Below are positions 29,882 to 38,121 of a stretch of DNA of 55,029 bases, piece by piece. Source of the stretch: an uncultured Verrucomicrobiota bacterium (lineage in GTDB: Bacteria > Verrucomicrobiota > Verrucomicrobiia > Opitutales > Seribacteraceae); the NCBI GenBank assembly GCA_902569115.1, contig CACFTI010000013.1:1-55029 (forward strand). The letters run 5' to 3'. A program made the translations under genes and the position numbers. How positions within the stretch are numbered: the stretch's first letter is position 1; every line of letters starts with the position of its first letter. Under the pieces are notes generated by a model, which was not told the origin of the DNA, did not search any database, and saw only the letters and a program-made list of their open reading frames with translations.

Positions 29882-30196
29882 GTGACTTTCTTTCATAGAT
29901 TCATTTCCACAGGAGGTAGGCTTGAATCACAAAACGATTATATAATTGTGATTCATACTGACAAAGAAAACATAACTAATGCTCCTGAGGTGCTTAACAA
30001 GGAAAGTCCCTCATCAAAACTCCTGCTATTTCCTACTCAGGCATCTCAGGATGATTTATTGATTAAGAATATGGTAGATAAAATGAAGACGGATTCATGT
30101 GATTTTCAAAATAATAGAGTTTCTTTTGATAATTATACCGAAGTAGATCCTTTTGAAATGCTTGCGTTGAAGCTGTTAAAAGAAGGGCAGTTCTGA
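29882..30196 (+). CDS. Small protein of unknown function
   Basis: A possible 104-residue protein with no recognised family. It is hydrophilic, with an alternation of Asp, Lys and Asn residues and a C-terminal FEMLALKLLKEGQF. The start shown is GTG; another GTG at 29948 is possible. Its frame runs up to the lipoprotein gene, 13 bp away, and this spacing is the main support. A strong AGGAGGT at 29911 lies inside it but out of step with its starts. Moderate to low confidence that it is expressed. Confidence 0.4.
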   Translation: MTFFHRFISTGGRLESQNDYIIVIHTDKENITNAPEVLNKESPSSKLLLFPTQASQDDLLIKNMVDKMKTDSCDFQNNRVSFDNYTEVDPFEMLALKLLKEGQF

Positions 30197-30209
30197 GTAG
30201 CGAAGAGTA

Positions 30210-30773
30210 ATGAAACCTACTTACAAGCCACTACTTTTGGTTTCGCTTCTTTTAAGCTTAATTTACTCCTGTTCAGATAATCAAACTAGAAGCACTGATT
30301 TAATAGATGAAATTTCCGAAGATAATGTAAGCCTAGAGGCAGAACTAGGACAATCGTCTCCTCGTGAAAGGAAAATTAAGGAATTATTCGAGGATTTTGA
30401 ACGTCCAATCGATTCATACCCAAGAATCACTGAGCAGGAATCAATTAAGGACATTGAGGGGATTGTGTATAGGGATGGCATCGATGAGCCATTCTCGGGA
30501 AGGTTGATTAAAAATTATGATAACGGAAAAGTTGCTCTCTCGAGCACATATCTAAATGGATTACTTCATGGTCTGCAGGTTAAATTTTTTGAGGATGGCC
30601 AGCGATCACTTGAAGCAATATTTGACCAGGGGGTTCTTTCAGGAGTTAAAACTAGATGGTGGAGGAATGGTTCAGTTCGGGAGGAAGAGTATTGGAGTAA
30701 CGGCAATTATAATGGCCGAAAACTATGGGATGAAACGGGCAGACTGATTCGCGAAGAACTGCTAGAAAATTAG
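30210..30773 (+). CDS. Lipoprotein with MORN-type (YwqK-like) repeats
   Basis: A 187-residue predicted lipoprotein: signal peptide and lipobox LIYSC with the lipidated C21. After an acidic linker the C-terminal ~95 residues contain about four MORN-like repeats (GRLIKNYDNGKVALSS, NGLLHGLQVKFFEDGQ, WWRNGSVREEEYWSNG). Such repeats occur in YwqK-type proteins, whose function is largely undefined. It may be cotranscribed with the small gene upstream and converges on the endonuclease-like gene with 9 bp between. Confidence 0.75.
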   Translation: MKPTYKPLLLVSLLLSLIYSCSDNQTRSTDLIDEISEDNVSLEAELGQSSPRERKIKELFEDFERPIDSYPRITEQESIKDIEGIVYRDGIDEPFSGRLIKNYDNGKVALSSTYLNGLLHGLQVKFFEDGQRSLEAIFDQGVLSGVKTRWWRNGSVREEEYWSNGNYNGRKLWDETGRLIREELLEN

Positions 30774-30782
30774 AGTATATGC

Positions 30783-31670
30783 TCAGTCATTTACTGACTG
30801 CTTGAGTGCATCCAAATAATTCGCGAAATCCCCAACCCGTATTACGGATAAATTTTCAATTACGCCCCTTTTTTCGATTTCCCTTAACTTCAAAAATTTA
30901 GCATCAGACAAATCATCAGTTGTAACTAGGCAAAGATGGTTCGCTCTTTTTCGAAAATTTGTGTCACTCAAAGTCTGAATAAGCGCGATTTCTTCACTCT
31001 CATCCCAAGTGTCGCGTACCTCAACACCAAGGCTCAATTCAGGTACCCAAATATCGGTTTCGCCAACAGAGAAATTATTCTTCGTTTTAAGGTTCCTCAG
31101 AGCTAGCTTATGCTCACAGATATGAATTAAATCCATAATATTAGCGGAGTAATTCATCAAAGACTCCTTTTCTCTTGCGACGAGGGAAGATAAATATGCG
31201 ATCAAGTCTCCTCGGTGAAGCATTTGTATTCTTTCAAGCGCAAATGCTCTAAGTTTAGGATTTGGAAATAAATCTGATATTGAAACATTGAGGATTTTAG
31301 AACCTCCCTTTTGGGTCGTCTTACTTTCCTCCCTACGAATTATTTCATTAATATCAGAAGGGAAAATTAAGGGATCCACTTGGAGGTTATAGTTTCCTTT
31401 TTTTATAGTGAGTTCAGTAAGTTGCTCTCTGATCCACATACATAAAAAGAAAACCTCAACATTTTCTTGAAAACCATCTTTGATGAAAGAATCAATTTTA
31501 GTTTTAAATTGAATTACATTCTTATCAAAATAATCGTACGGACCATCTAGTTTTGTGAGAATACCATGCAGTTCCATCATCAAATCCTTGTCATCCTCCC
31601 AACTTCTCCTTTTTCGGTGATAAATTGGGGTTCCAATTGTGGATGCTTTAGGTTTTTGAAAGCGCGGCAT
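30783..31670 (-). CDS. Unknown protein, possible PD-(D/E)XK nuclease-like fold
   Basis: A 295-residue protein that I cannot assign. The N-terminal half is helical with basic (HRKRRSW) and acidic patches. Near the C-terminus a pattern like a restriction-endonuclease core appears: E186 in a helix, D206 (GETDIWVP), then E217-V-R219 (GVEVRD), i.e. D-x10-ExR with Arg in place of Lys, followed by HLCLVTTDDLSD and a helix. That resemblance is visual only. It stands alone between two convergent or divergent genes without phage or methylase neighbours. ATG start; the 71 bp divergent gap upstream could hold its promoter. Confidence 0.55.
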   Translation of the reverse strand: MPRFQKPKASTIGTPIYHRKRRSWEDDKDLMMELHGILTKLDGPYDYFDKNVIQFKTKIDSFIKDGFQENVEVFFLCMWIREQLTELTIKKGNYNLQVDPLIFPSDINEIIRREESKTTQKGGSKILNVSISDLFPNPKLRAFALERIQMLHRGDLIAYLSSLVAREKESLMNYSANIMDLIHICEHKLALRNLKTKNNFSVGETDIWVPELSLGVEVRDTWDESEEIALIQTLSDTNFRKRANHLCLVTTDDLSDAKFLKLREIEKRGVIENLSVIRVGDFANYLDALKQSVND

Positions 31671-31741
31671 GTTGATTAAATAACGATATTGTTGTGTTTT
31701 GAGAAGTAGTTAGCAAGATTTGAATCATTTAACTAAAAGTC

Positions 31742-32425
31742 ATGAAACACAAATTTCTCATTTTCATTGTTACAGTCTTCTCCGTTTCTTCAGTTTTTAG
31801 CATTGATGAGAATTCGACTGACTCGGAACAACTTAAACCTGAAGTCATACGGGTTTTAGAGCCTGGGGTTATCGATTATCAAAGCAGTAGGTTTATTATT
31901 AGAATTCGTGCTTGGGGGGTATCTTTTCCAAAAAAAGGTCAACCTGGTTACCAGGAAGCTTTAAATTTTACTGAAAAAGAACTGTTGGGCACCTCTCCAC
32001 AAGTTTCAGTAAAAAAGACTTTCGATGAGAAAAACCTCAAGGTGGCTGATTTAACAATGAGAGCAAACGAATCTGGTTTTTCAAAACTCGCCATTGAGAA
32101 TGGTATCGGTTGGCATAACGAAAAAGAAACTAATCGATTCGGTCCGTTTGTAATTGCACAATTAAAAGCAAAGAGAAGAAAGACCGGTTTATGGTCGATT
32201 GACTACGATTTCAATAATGCGGGCATACAAAGCAAGCCTCTACCTGCTTTGCCAGGGATATACTCAAGGACGAATCAAATGTTGCCACAAATTCGCTACT
32301 GGGTGACTTCACTTGGGAAAGTACATCGCCCAGGGTGTTCTTTCTACCAAAGAGGTCGGGGAGAGCTGTCTAATCTACCGACGGGAGTTGATTGCAGGAT
32401 ATGCGGGGGGCGTAAAGGGAAATAA
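31742..32425 (+). CDS. Exported SNase-like protein with C-terminal cysteine motif
   Basis: A 227-residue exported protein (signal peptide about residues 1-20, ending SVFS). Residues ~45-155 look like a staphylococcal-nuclease (thermonuclease) fold: RIRAWGVSFPKKGQPGYQEA, KNLKVADLTM, KLAIENGIGWHNE and a helix ending KRRKTGLWS. The usual catalytic Asp of the GxDxPE-type motif is replaced (GVSFPK), so it may be inactive. The C-terminal ~40 residues have YWVTSLGKVHRPGCSFYQ and DCRICGG, three cysteines plus a histidine that could bind metal or form disulfides. It converges on thioredoxin with one base between the genes. Confidence 0.65.
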   Translation: MKHKFLIFIVTVFSVSSVFSIDENSTDSEQLKPEVIRVLEPGVIDYQSSRFIIRIRAWGVSFPKKGQPGYQEALNFTEKELLGTSPQVSVKKTFDEKNLKVADLTMRANESGFSKLAIENGIGWHNEKETNRFGPFVIAQLKAKRRKTGLWSIDYDFNNAGIQSKPLPALPGIYSRTNQMLPQIRYWVTSLGKVHRPGCSFYQRGRGELSNLPTGVDCRICGGRKGK

Positions 32426-32426
32426 T

Positions 32427-32744
32427 CTATACCCCAATTGATGCTAGAAGCTCATCCTTTGATTTTAGACCAACAATTTTTTCCAGAAGAGCACCATCTT
32501 TGTAAAGAAGAATTGTCGGGATTGATTGCACTCCATGCTCTTGAGCAAGCTCGGTTTCTTCATCAACATTTACTTTGTAAACAGCAACGGAATTATGATT
32601 CTCCGAAGCAATTTCGTCTAGAATAGGAGAAAGAGCTTTGCAAGGCCCGCACCAAGGTGCCCAAAAGTCGATAATTGATGGCTTGCTTGTATCAGCGATC
32701 GCTTTGTCAAAATTTTCCTTAGTCAGGTTTATTGCTTCTGTCAT
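32427..32744 (-). CDS. trxA: Thioredoxin
   Basis: A 105-residue thioredoxin with the active site WCGPC (C32 and C35) and the cis-Pro loop QSIPT. It reduces disulfides in cytoplasmic partners such as the Bcp-type peroxiredoxin seen in this window. I start it at the ATG at 32744; a longer reading from 32777 would overlap the proline-rich gene. It is the last gene of a minus-strand trio, 5 bp after the proline-rich protein. Confidence 0.93.
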   Translation of the reverse strand: MTEAINLTKENFDKAIADTSKPSIIDFWAPWCGPCKALSPILDEIASENHNSVAVYKVNVDEETELAQEHGVQSIPTILLYKDGALLEKIVGLKSKDELLASIGV

Positions 32745-32749
32745 ATATT

Positions 32750-33385
32750 TTAGTAGTGAAGTTGTAATAGTACGCACCCTGCAGTCGCTGCACCAAAGAT
32801 CAAGAAGTCAATAATTAAGAATATAATACTTGGTTTGCTTTTGGCGACAGGAGAAGTGCTTTTAGGATCTGCAGTATTTGCTGTGGGAGACTTATCTCCG
32901 CTTTTGCCAGGGACAGGTATGCCAGTTCCTCCAATAGGAGGTGTAGGGGATGCAATAGGTGTAGGTTGGGAAATAGGCGGAGTGGAACCTAAGGAAGGTA
33001 ATGGAGATGGTGGACTAATAGGAGTTGGAGTTGGCCCAGCAGATAATGAAGGTGGGGGTGTTACTGCAGGTGCAGGGGCTTGAACTGCAAGCGTGGGAGA
33101 AACTTTTGGAGGGGAACTTGGATTTTTTACAACTGGAGCAGGGGGTTGTTGCGGTTTGGCGGGTTCAAGTGACCCTGGAGGGGGGAGAGGAGGTCCACTG
33201 GATGGACCTGCTGAAGGTGGAAGTGGTGAAGGTTGTGGAGCATTAGCAGCACCAGAACTTGGTTCGTTAAAGGGCGACTTAGTTACATCAAACTGCGGTG
33301 CGGGTCCGCCTGGTGGTTTAACTGGCATTCCAGGTTTGGCCGGGAGTTTTAAGGATGGGCGAGGTGGAGGGTTCTGTTCAGCCAT
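32750..33385 (-). CDS. Proline-rich protein with C-terminal transmembrane anchor
   Basis: A 211-residue protein with no known family. Residues 1-~180 are low complexity, dominated by Pro, Ser, Gly and Ala with repeated PPP and SPP patterns. A single hydrophobic segment near residues 187-207 (IIFLIIDFLIFGAATAGCVL) closes it, so it is tail-anchored with the long Pro-rich part on one side of the inner membrane. It lies between a small hypothetical gene (11 bp) and thioredoxin. The reverse strand also reads as Gly-rich open frames because of the GC-rich repeats; these are shadows. Confidence 0.6.
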   Translation of the reverse strand: MAEQNPPPRPSLKLPAKPGMPVKPPGGPAPQFDVTKSPFNEPSSGAANAPQPSPLPPSAGPSSGPPLPPPGSLEPAKPQQPPAPVVKNPSSPPKVSPTLAVQAPAPAVTPPPSLSAGPTPTPISPPSPLPSLGSTPPISQPTPIASPTPPIGGTGIPVPGKSGDKSPTANTADPKSTSPVAKSKPSIIFLIIDFLIFGAATAGCVLLQLHY

Positions 33386-33396
33386 AAATTACCTGC

Positions 33397-33672
33397 TCAG
33401 CTTGGTGTATGTTTAATGATAAGCTCGGAAATTTCTTCCATGGATGCTTCTTCAAGGGTTTTTCCCTTTTTGGACAAATCCTCGAAGGTCTTGCATAGAG
33501 TCTCAGTCATGTTGTCATGTGTTTTATCTGAACCACCTAAAATCGAAAATTTATCTCCCTGAGTGATCCTCTTATGTCCGTCAGTGCAATCCAAACCTAA
33601 GCCCATAAGATGTGAAAGAAATTTAGGGTCTTTATTCTGCTGGGAGGTTTTGTTAGTTATGCGATTTTTCAT
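33397..33672 (-). CDS. Small hypothetical protein
   Basis: A 91-residue hydrophilic protein that I do not recognise. It contains a short CTDGHKRITQGDKFSILGG segment and a helical C-terminus rich in Lys and Glu. It begins with ATG just 8 bp beyond an (AT)6 run that may be part of its promoter. It is the first gene of the trio with the proline-rich protein and thioredoxin (11 and 5 bp gaps), and probably shares their transcript. Confidence 0.55.
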   Translation of the reverse strand: MKNRITNKTSQQNKDPKFLSHLMGLGLDCTDGHKRITQGDKFSILGGSDKTHDNMTETLCKTFEDLSKKGKTLEEASMEEISELIIKHTPS

Positions 33673-33680
33673 GCTTTTAA

Positions 33681-33692
33681 TATATATATATA
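33681..33692. repeat. (TA)6 dinucleotide run
   Basis: Six perfect TA units sit 9-20 bp upstream of the start of the small hypothetical gene on the minus strand. It could include a -10 element. Length changes by slippage would alter the leader or promoter spacing. Confidence 0.7.
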
Positions 33693-33732
33693 TTCACCGA
33701 ATCTTCAATTAGTCAATATCTCTTGAGTCATT

Positions 33733-35835
33733 TTAAAAACTAAAAGCATTAAACTTTAAAGCCCAACGAGTCTCCTTCCTTTTCTCTGAATTGTAGTTTG
33801 ATAGTATGGCATTAATCTTCCATCCGTTAAGAATTTTGGATTGAAAGCTGACCATCCAATAAGGAATATCTCCACCATCAGGATCATATCGTAATCCATA
33901 CTCCAAGGAATTTTTGTTTCGAATTAAATGCCTGCTGAAATATTGGATATTCTCAGAGCTATCATCAAAATCTAAATAGGAAATTGAGAATTCATTTATA
34001 TTCCCGTCTTTTAATAAAATATTTAAATTATTAGTAAGCTGTAGACCTGATTTGGTATCTATTTTTGTGTAATAATTTAAAGCCAAATTGGGGTGGGGAG
34101 CTAATTTCAGGATTCCGTAAAAATACTTTGATAGACTATCGTTTGTATCTTCGTTAACCCAAAGATCTTGGTATATAAGAACCGAAGCTATTTCATGCAT
34201 CCCATCTCTGGGGCTTAGACCGGTCAAAGAATTCTCCATCCCAAGCCTCACAATATCGATCTCTTCGAATTCGTCAGTCTCTCTTAATTCAAAAAGGTCG
34301 AAATTCTCTAAGTAAGGATTAATCAAGCGATCATTTGATACAATTATTTCATCAGTACTCGTGGCACGCAATTCTTCCATGTGACTATGCTGTAAGCTGA
34401 CTTTCAGGAAATGGAAAAAGTTGTCACCATGGGGAGATGGGATAAAAGAATCAACCGGAGAGAATACGTCGTAAGTGAGGGTGTTTTGGAATTCAAAAAA
34501 GTCCCTATGGCTTCTTTGTGCATCAAGTCTTTTGAAATTTTGGCTCCGATAAGTGGCGGATGGTGAATATTGAAATAAGTCTGTGATTTTGAATATGCCG
34601 CCGGATCTATATGAAAAATCATACAGTTCAGTGTTGGGAGTCAGTTCGAGGTCATCACCTTCGCTTCCTAAATGACAAAGTTCGACTTTGATCGTGTCGT
34701 GGAAATTTTTGTGCCACCAGGAGCGTGGTCCCCCCAAAAGTTCCAGGCTAGGCTTTTTTTCTAATTGGGATTCGTAATTATTAACCTGCATATCCGCAAG
34801 AATGGACATCGAAAGAAAATCCCCGTCATATGTTAATTCAGCATAGTTTTCGACCCATTGATTGTCTGCAAACAAATCTCTCTCGTAATTCTTATAAAAC
34901 TCTGAGTCAGTTGTCGGGTTTGCCATTATAGCGAAATGCCAGTTTTCATCTTTGTTTAGAATAGAAGATATTCTGGCAAAGCCTCTGTCTACATTAACGC
35001 TATCACCAAACGAGTCTTTTGTTTTATCTCCATGATCCCTTATTCCCCCAAGCTTAATTGAGTAAAATTGGTATTCAAAAGCACTGGTTTCAGTCATTTC
35101 AAGTTCCAGTTCTGGTGTAACATACAAACCATGATCAAAATAGGATTGTAATCCAAGCGAAGACTGTAATTGATCCCTTGGAGATAAATGGATTCTAGCG
35201 CCAGCAAACCATCCGAGTGGAACTTGCTTGCCTAAAAGGAAATCAATTTGTGGGATATTTTGCTGAGTATTCAAGGTTATTTCAGGGATCCGCATTAAAG
35301 TGAAATCTTTCAATTGTAAGCCAAAGTCCGTTACGGTGAGTTTACTATTGTTCGTGTCGAACTTCACTTCTGTTGATGACAAATAAGGTGATTCTGACTT
35401 ATGGTTTTCGTGTTTAATTTCTGCAGAAGTCAGGAGAGTTTCATTTTCATTAGCTTTAAGTTCATTAGCAGATACAACCCAGGGATATTTACCGGTCGTG
35501 ACTTTTTTACCAGTAAAAGTACCTTTTGAAATGTCTATTATCGCATCCTCAAGCAATACTCGATAGTTAGAGTTTGATATAATAACTGAGCCATCAGCAA
35601 ATATGAATGAGTTTTTCTTATCCCATTTGATTTCATCAGCCTGAATCAATAGATTTGGCCCCCGAAGAACTGCATCTCCCTTCGCGGTAATAGTTTGGGC
35701 GTCACTGCTGTAAACAAATGGCTCAATGGAGTCTAGGGTAAATCGATCGCTTCCGTTATGATCGACTCCCATTAGGGTATGGCAAAGGAACAGAAAGGAG
35801 TTTACAAATAAATTACGAAACAAAGATAGATTCAC
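33733..35835 (-). CDS. LptD/OstA-like outer membrane protein
   Basis: A large beta-barrel candidate related to LptD, which inserts lipopolysaccharide into the outer membrane. With a GTG start at 35835 it has 700 residues, beginning with signal peptide MNLSLFRNLFVNSFLFLCHT (the GTG is preceded by AGGG). An N-terminal OstA-like part follows: ITAKGDAVLRGPNLLIQADE and FIFADGSVIISNSNYRVLLE, then a long stretch of alternating strands with many aromatic residues, as in barrels. An ATG at 35952 would extend it by 39 residues and overlap glgB. No adjacent lpt genes. Call from visual pattern; LptD is the best guess. Confidence 0.75.
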   Translation of the reverse strand: MNLSLFRNLFVNSFLFLCHTLMGVDHNGSDRFTLDSIEPFVYSSDAQTITAKGDAVLRGPNLLIQADEIKWDKKNSFIFADGSVIISNSNYRVLLEDAIIDISKGTFTGKKVTTGKYPWVVSANELKANENETLLTSAEIKHENHKSESPYLSSTEVKFDTNNSKLTVTDFGLQLKDFTLMRIPEITLNTQQNIPQIDFLLGKQVPLGWFAGARIHLSPRDQLQSSLGLQSYFDHGLYVTPELELEMTETSAFEYQFYSIKLGGIRDHGDKTKDSFGDSVNVDRGFARISSILNKDENWHFAIMANPTTDSEFYKNYERDLFADNQWVENYAELTYDGDFLSMSILADMQVNNYESQLEKKPSLELLGGPRSWWHKNFHDTIKVELCHLGSEGDDLELTPNTELYDFSYRSGGIFKITDLFQYSPSATYRSQNFKRLDAQRSHRDFFEFQNTLTYDVFSPVDSFIPSPHGDNFFHFLKVSLQHSHMEELRATSTDEIIVSNDRLINPYLENFDLFELRETDEFEEIDIVRLGMENSLTGLSPRDGMHEIASVLIYQDLWVNEDTNDSLSKYFYGILKLAPHPNLALNYYTKIDTKSGLQLTNNLNILLKDGNINEFSISYLDFDDSSENIQYFSRHLIRNKNSLEYGLRYDPDGGDIPYWMVSFQSKILNGWKINAILSNYNSEKRKETRWALKFNAFSF

Positions 35836-35944
35836 AGAAGTTTTGACCCTATCAATTATTACTGTCCCAAGAAAGAAATTTATGATTTCTTTCTTGAGAT
35901 GAAGGCTCGCAAATAATTTAAGCGAATATAACTTAACCTTATCA

Positions 35945-38116
35945 ATGATCATTCATCGAGATGAACTAGAGGCCTGTATTGCTGGAGAAATTGGTGCCCC
36001 GCATACTTTCCTTGGTTTACACCCTTTGGCAGATCGACCCGGTATGGTTGCTCGAGCATGGGATCCTGCTGCCCGGAAAATTTTTTTAATTGATGATAAT
36101 GATTCCCGATCATGGGAATTGATAAAAATTGATCAGCGAGGTTTTTTTGAACTTCATCTGGCAAAAATTGACTCCCTCTTTCATTATTCGCTCCTTTTCG
36201 TCTATGAGGGAAATCAGGAAATTAGGAAGGATCCTTATTCTTTCAAACCAACAGTTCTTAATGATTCGTTTCTCGATTTTAATAAAGGGCTTGAGCGCCG
36301 ACCTTTTACAAAACTTGGTGCTTTTCCAAAGACCCACCAAGGTATTGATGGGGTATCCTTTGTTTTGTGGGCACCTTCAGCCAAAAGCATTCACCTTGTC
36401 GGTGATTTCAATAAGTGGGATACGCAATCATTACCAATGAGAGCATTGGGTTCATCCGGTTGCCATGAACTATTTGTGCCTTGTGCAAAGGTCGGGGACA
36501 GATACAAGTTCAGGGTTCTTGGTTTTGATGGAATTTTGCGTGAAAAAACTGATCCATTTGGCTCTAGGTTTGAAGGTCCAACAGGGAATGCATCAATTAT
36601 TGAAAATTGTATAGATATAAAGAAAAGGAATAACATTTATCAGGGGAGTTCTCATTCTAAGCCTCTCTCCATTTATGAAATTCATCTAGGTTCATGGAGA
36701 TTTCATTCTCATGAGAACCGACCTCTATCCTACTTGGAATTAGCAAAGGAGTTGCCTGAATATTTAAATGAAAATGGATTTTCCCATGTCGAATTCTTAC
36801 CCGTAAGCGAATATCCGTTCGGTGCATCATGGGGGTACCAGGTTACCGGTTATTATGCTCCAACATATCGGCACGGGACACCTGAAGATTTTTCCGCTCT
36901 TATTTCATCTATTCAATCTGCAGGAATTGGTGTGATTATTGATTGGGTTCCTGCGCACTTTCCTTCGGACGAGTTCGCTCTTTCTCGCTTTGATGGAACC
37001 TGTTTGTTTGAGCATGAAGACCCCAGGCAAGGTCAGCATGCAGAATGGGGAACGCTCTGTTACAATTACGGCAAACCGGAAGTTCGTAGTTTTTTAATTG
37101 GGAGTGCCATCGCATGGTTGGATCGATTTGGGGTTGATGGGTTTCGGGTCGACGCTGTTGCCTCCATGCTTTACCTGGACTATGGTCGTAGGGATAATGA
37201 GTGGATTCCCAATAAAGATGGAGGTAACTACAATCTTGAAGCGATTGATTTCCTGAAGCAATTTAATCAAGCTATTCATCAGGAATATCCGGGTGTCATT
37301 AGTATTGCAGAAGAGTCCACATCCTTCCCTCAAGTCACGCACTCAGTGCCTACAGGCGGCTTAGGTTTTGATTTTAAGTGGAATATGGGATGGATGCACG
37401 ATGTGCTAAGCTATTTTTCAACACCACCCGACAAACGAGCCGATTCTTACAATCGTCTTACTTTTGGTGCAACTTATCAATTTAGTGAAAAGTTTATTCA
37501 GGTTTTTTCGCATGATGAAGTGGTTCACGGCAAAGGCTCACTTGTGAATAAGATGAATCTGGGCAGTGAAACTGATCGTATTGCAAATCTTCGGGCTTTA
37601 ATTTCCTTACAATGGACTTGGCCTGGCAAAAAGACCCTTTTTATGGGATCTGAATTTGCTCAATGGAGGGAATGGGATTTTAACTCTCCACTTGACTGGG
37701 AATTACTACAATTCCCGAAAAATGATGGAGTAAGGAAACTAGTCGCTGACTTAAATAGACTTTATAATAATCATGATGCCTGGAGCAGATATGATTGCAG
37801 TTTCGAAAAGTTTAAATGGGTTGATTGTGATGACAGGGAAGGGCAGACCCTGTCATTTCTTAAATTTGGAGAATTACCCCAGGAGACTCTGTTGATTGCA
37901 TGTAATTTCTCGGATAGATTGCAGCATCGTGAATGGCGCTGTCCTCATCCGGGATTGTGGCATGTGATATTTGATTCTGACTCTCCTCATTACGGTGGTG
38001 AGGGGGCGTCGGGCGGCACCGAGTTTACTGCGTATAATGGCAATCAATCCGGACAAACTCACTCTATATCTTTCTCGGTAAACTGCTTCAGTGTAAGGAT
38101 TCTTGCGCTTCGCTAA
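35945..38116 (+). CDS. glgB: 1,4-alpha-glucan branching enzyme
   Basis: Introduces alpha-1,6 branches during glycogen synthesis. The 723 residues match the E. coli-type length, with two N-terminal beta-sandwich (CBM48) parts (FVLWAPSAKSIHLVGDFNKW) and a GH13 catalytic barrel. Catalytic D403 (DGFRVDAVASM), E456 (IAEEST) and D524 (SHDEVVHGKGS) are in place. WGYQVTGYYAPTYR is a family signature. No other glg gene is nearby. It diverges from the lptD-like gene and converges on radC (5 bp gap). No Shine-Dalgarno at the ATG. Confidence 0.96.
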   Translation: MIIHRDELEACIAGEIGAPHTFLGLHPLADRPGMVARAWDPAARKIFLIDDNDSRSWELIKIDQRGFFELHLAKIDSLFHYSLLFVYEGNQEIRKDPYSFKPTVLNDSFLDFNKGLERRPFTKLGAFPKTHQGIDGVSFVLWAPSAKSIHLVGDFNKWDTQSLPMRALGSSGCHELFVPCAKVGDRYKFRVLGFDGILREKTDPFGSRFEGPTGNASIIENCIDIKKRNNIYQGSSHSKPLSIYEIHLGSWRFHSHENRPLSYLELAKELPEYLNENGFSHVEFLPVSEYPFGASWGYQVTGYYAPTYRHGTPEDFSALISSIQSAGIGVIIDWVPAHFPSDEFALSRFDGTCLFEHEDPRQGQHAEWGTLCYNYGKPEVRSFLIGSAIAWLDRFGVDGFRVDAVASMLYLDYGRRDNEWIPNKDGGNYNLEAIDFLKQFNQAIHQEYPGVISIAEESTSFPQVTHSVPTGGLGFDFKWNMGWMHDVLSYFSTPPDKRADSYNRLTFGATYQFSEKFIQVFSHDEVVHGKGSLVNKMNLGSETDRIANLRALISLQWTWPGKKTLFMGSEFAQWREWDFNSPLDWELLQFPKNDGVRKLVADLNRLYNNHDAWSRYDCSFEKFKWVDCDDREGQTLSFLKFGELPQETLLIACNFSDRLQHREWRCPHPGLWHVIFDSDSPHYGGEGASGGTEFTAYNGNQSGQTHSISFSVNCFSVRILALR

Positions 38117-38121
38117 AAAGT

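Noticed and set aside
33093-33416. Glycine-rich open frame on the plus strand
   Set aside because: It is the reverse reading of the proline-rich gene; Pro codons (CCN) give Gly (GGN) on the other strand. No independent start signal or family.
35945-35952. Palindromic ATGATCAT shared by divergent starts of glgB and a longer LptD-like frame
   Set aside because: A GTG start at 35835 with a proper signal peptide explains the LptD-like gene better, so the overlap is probably not real.
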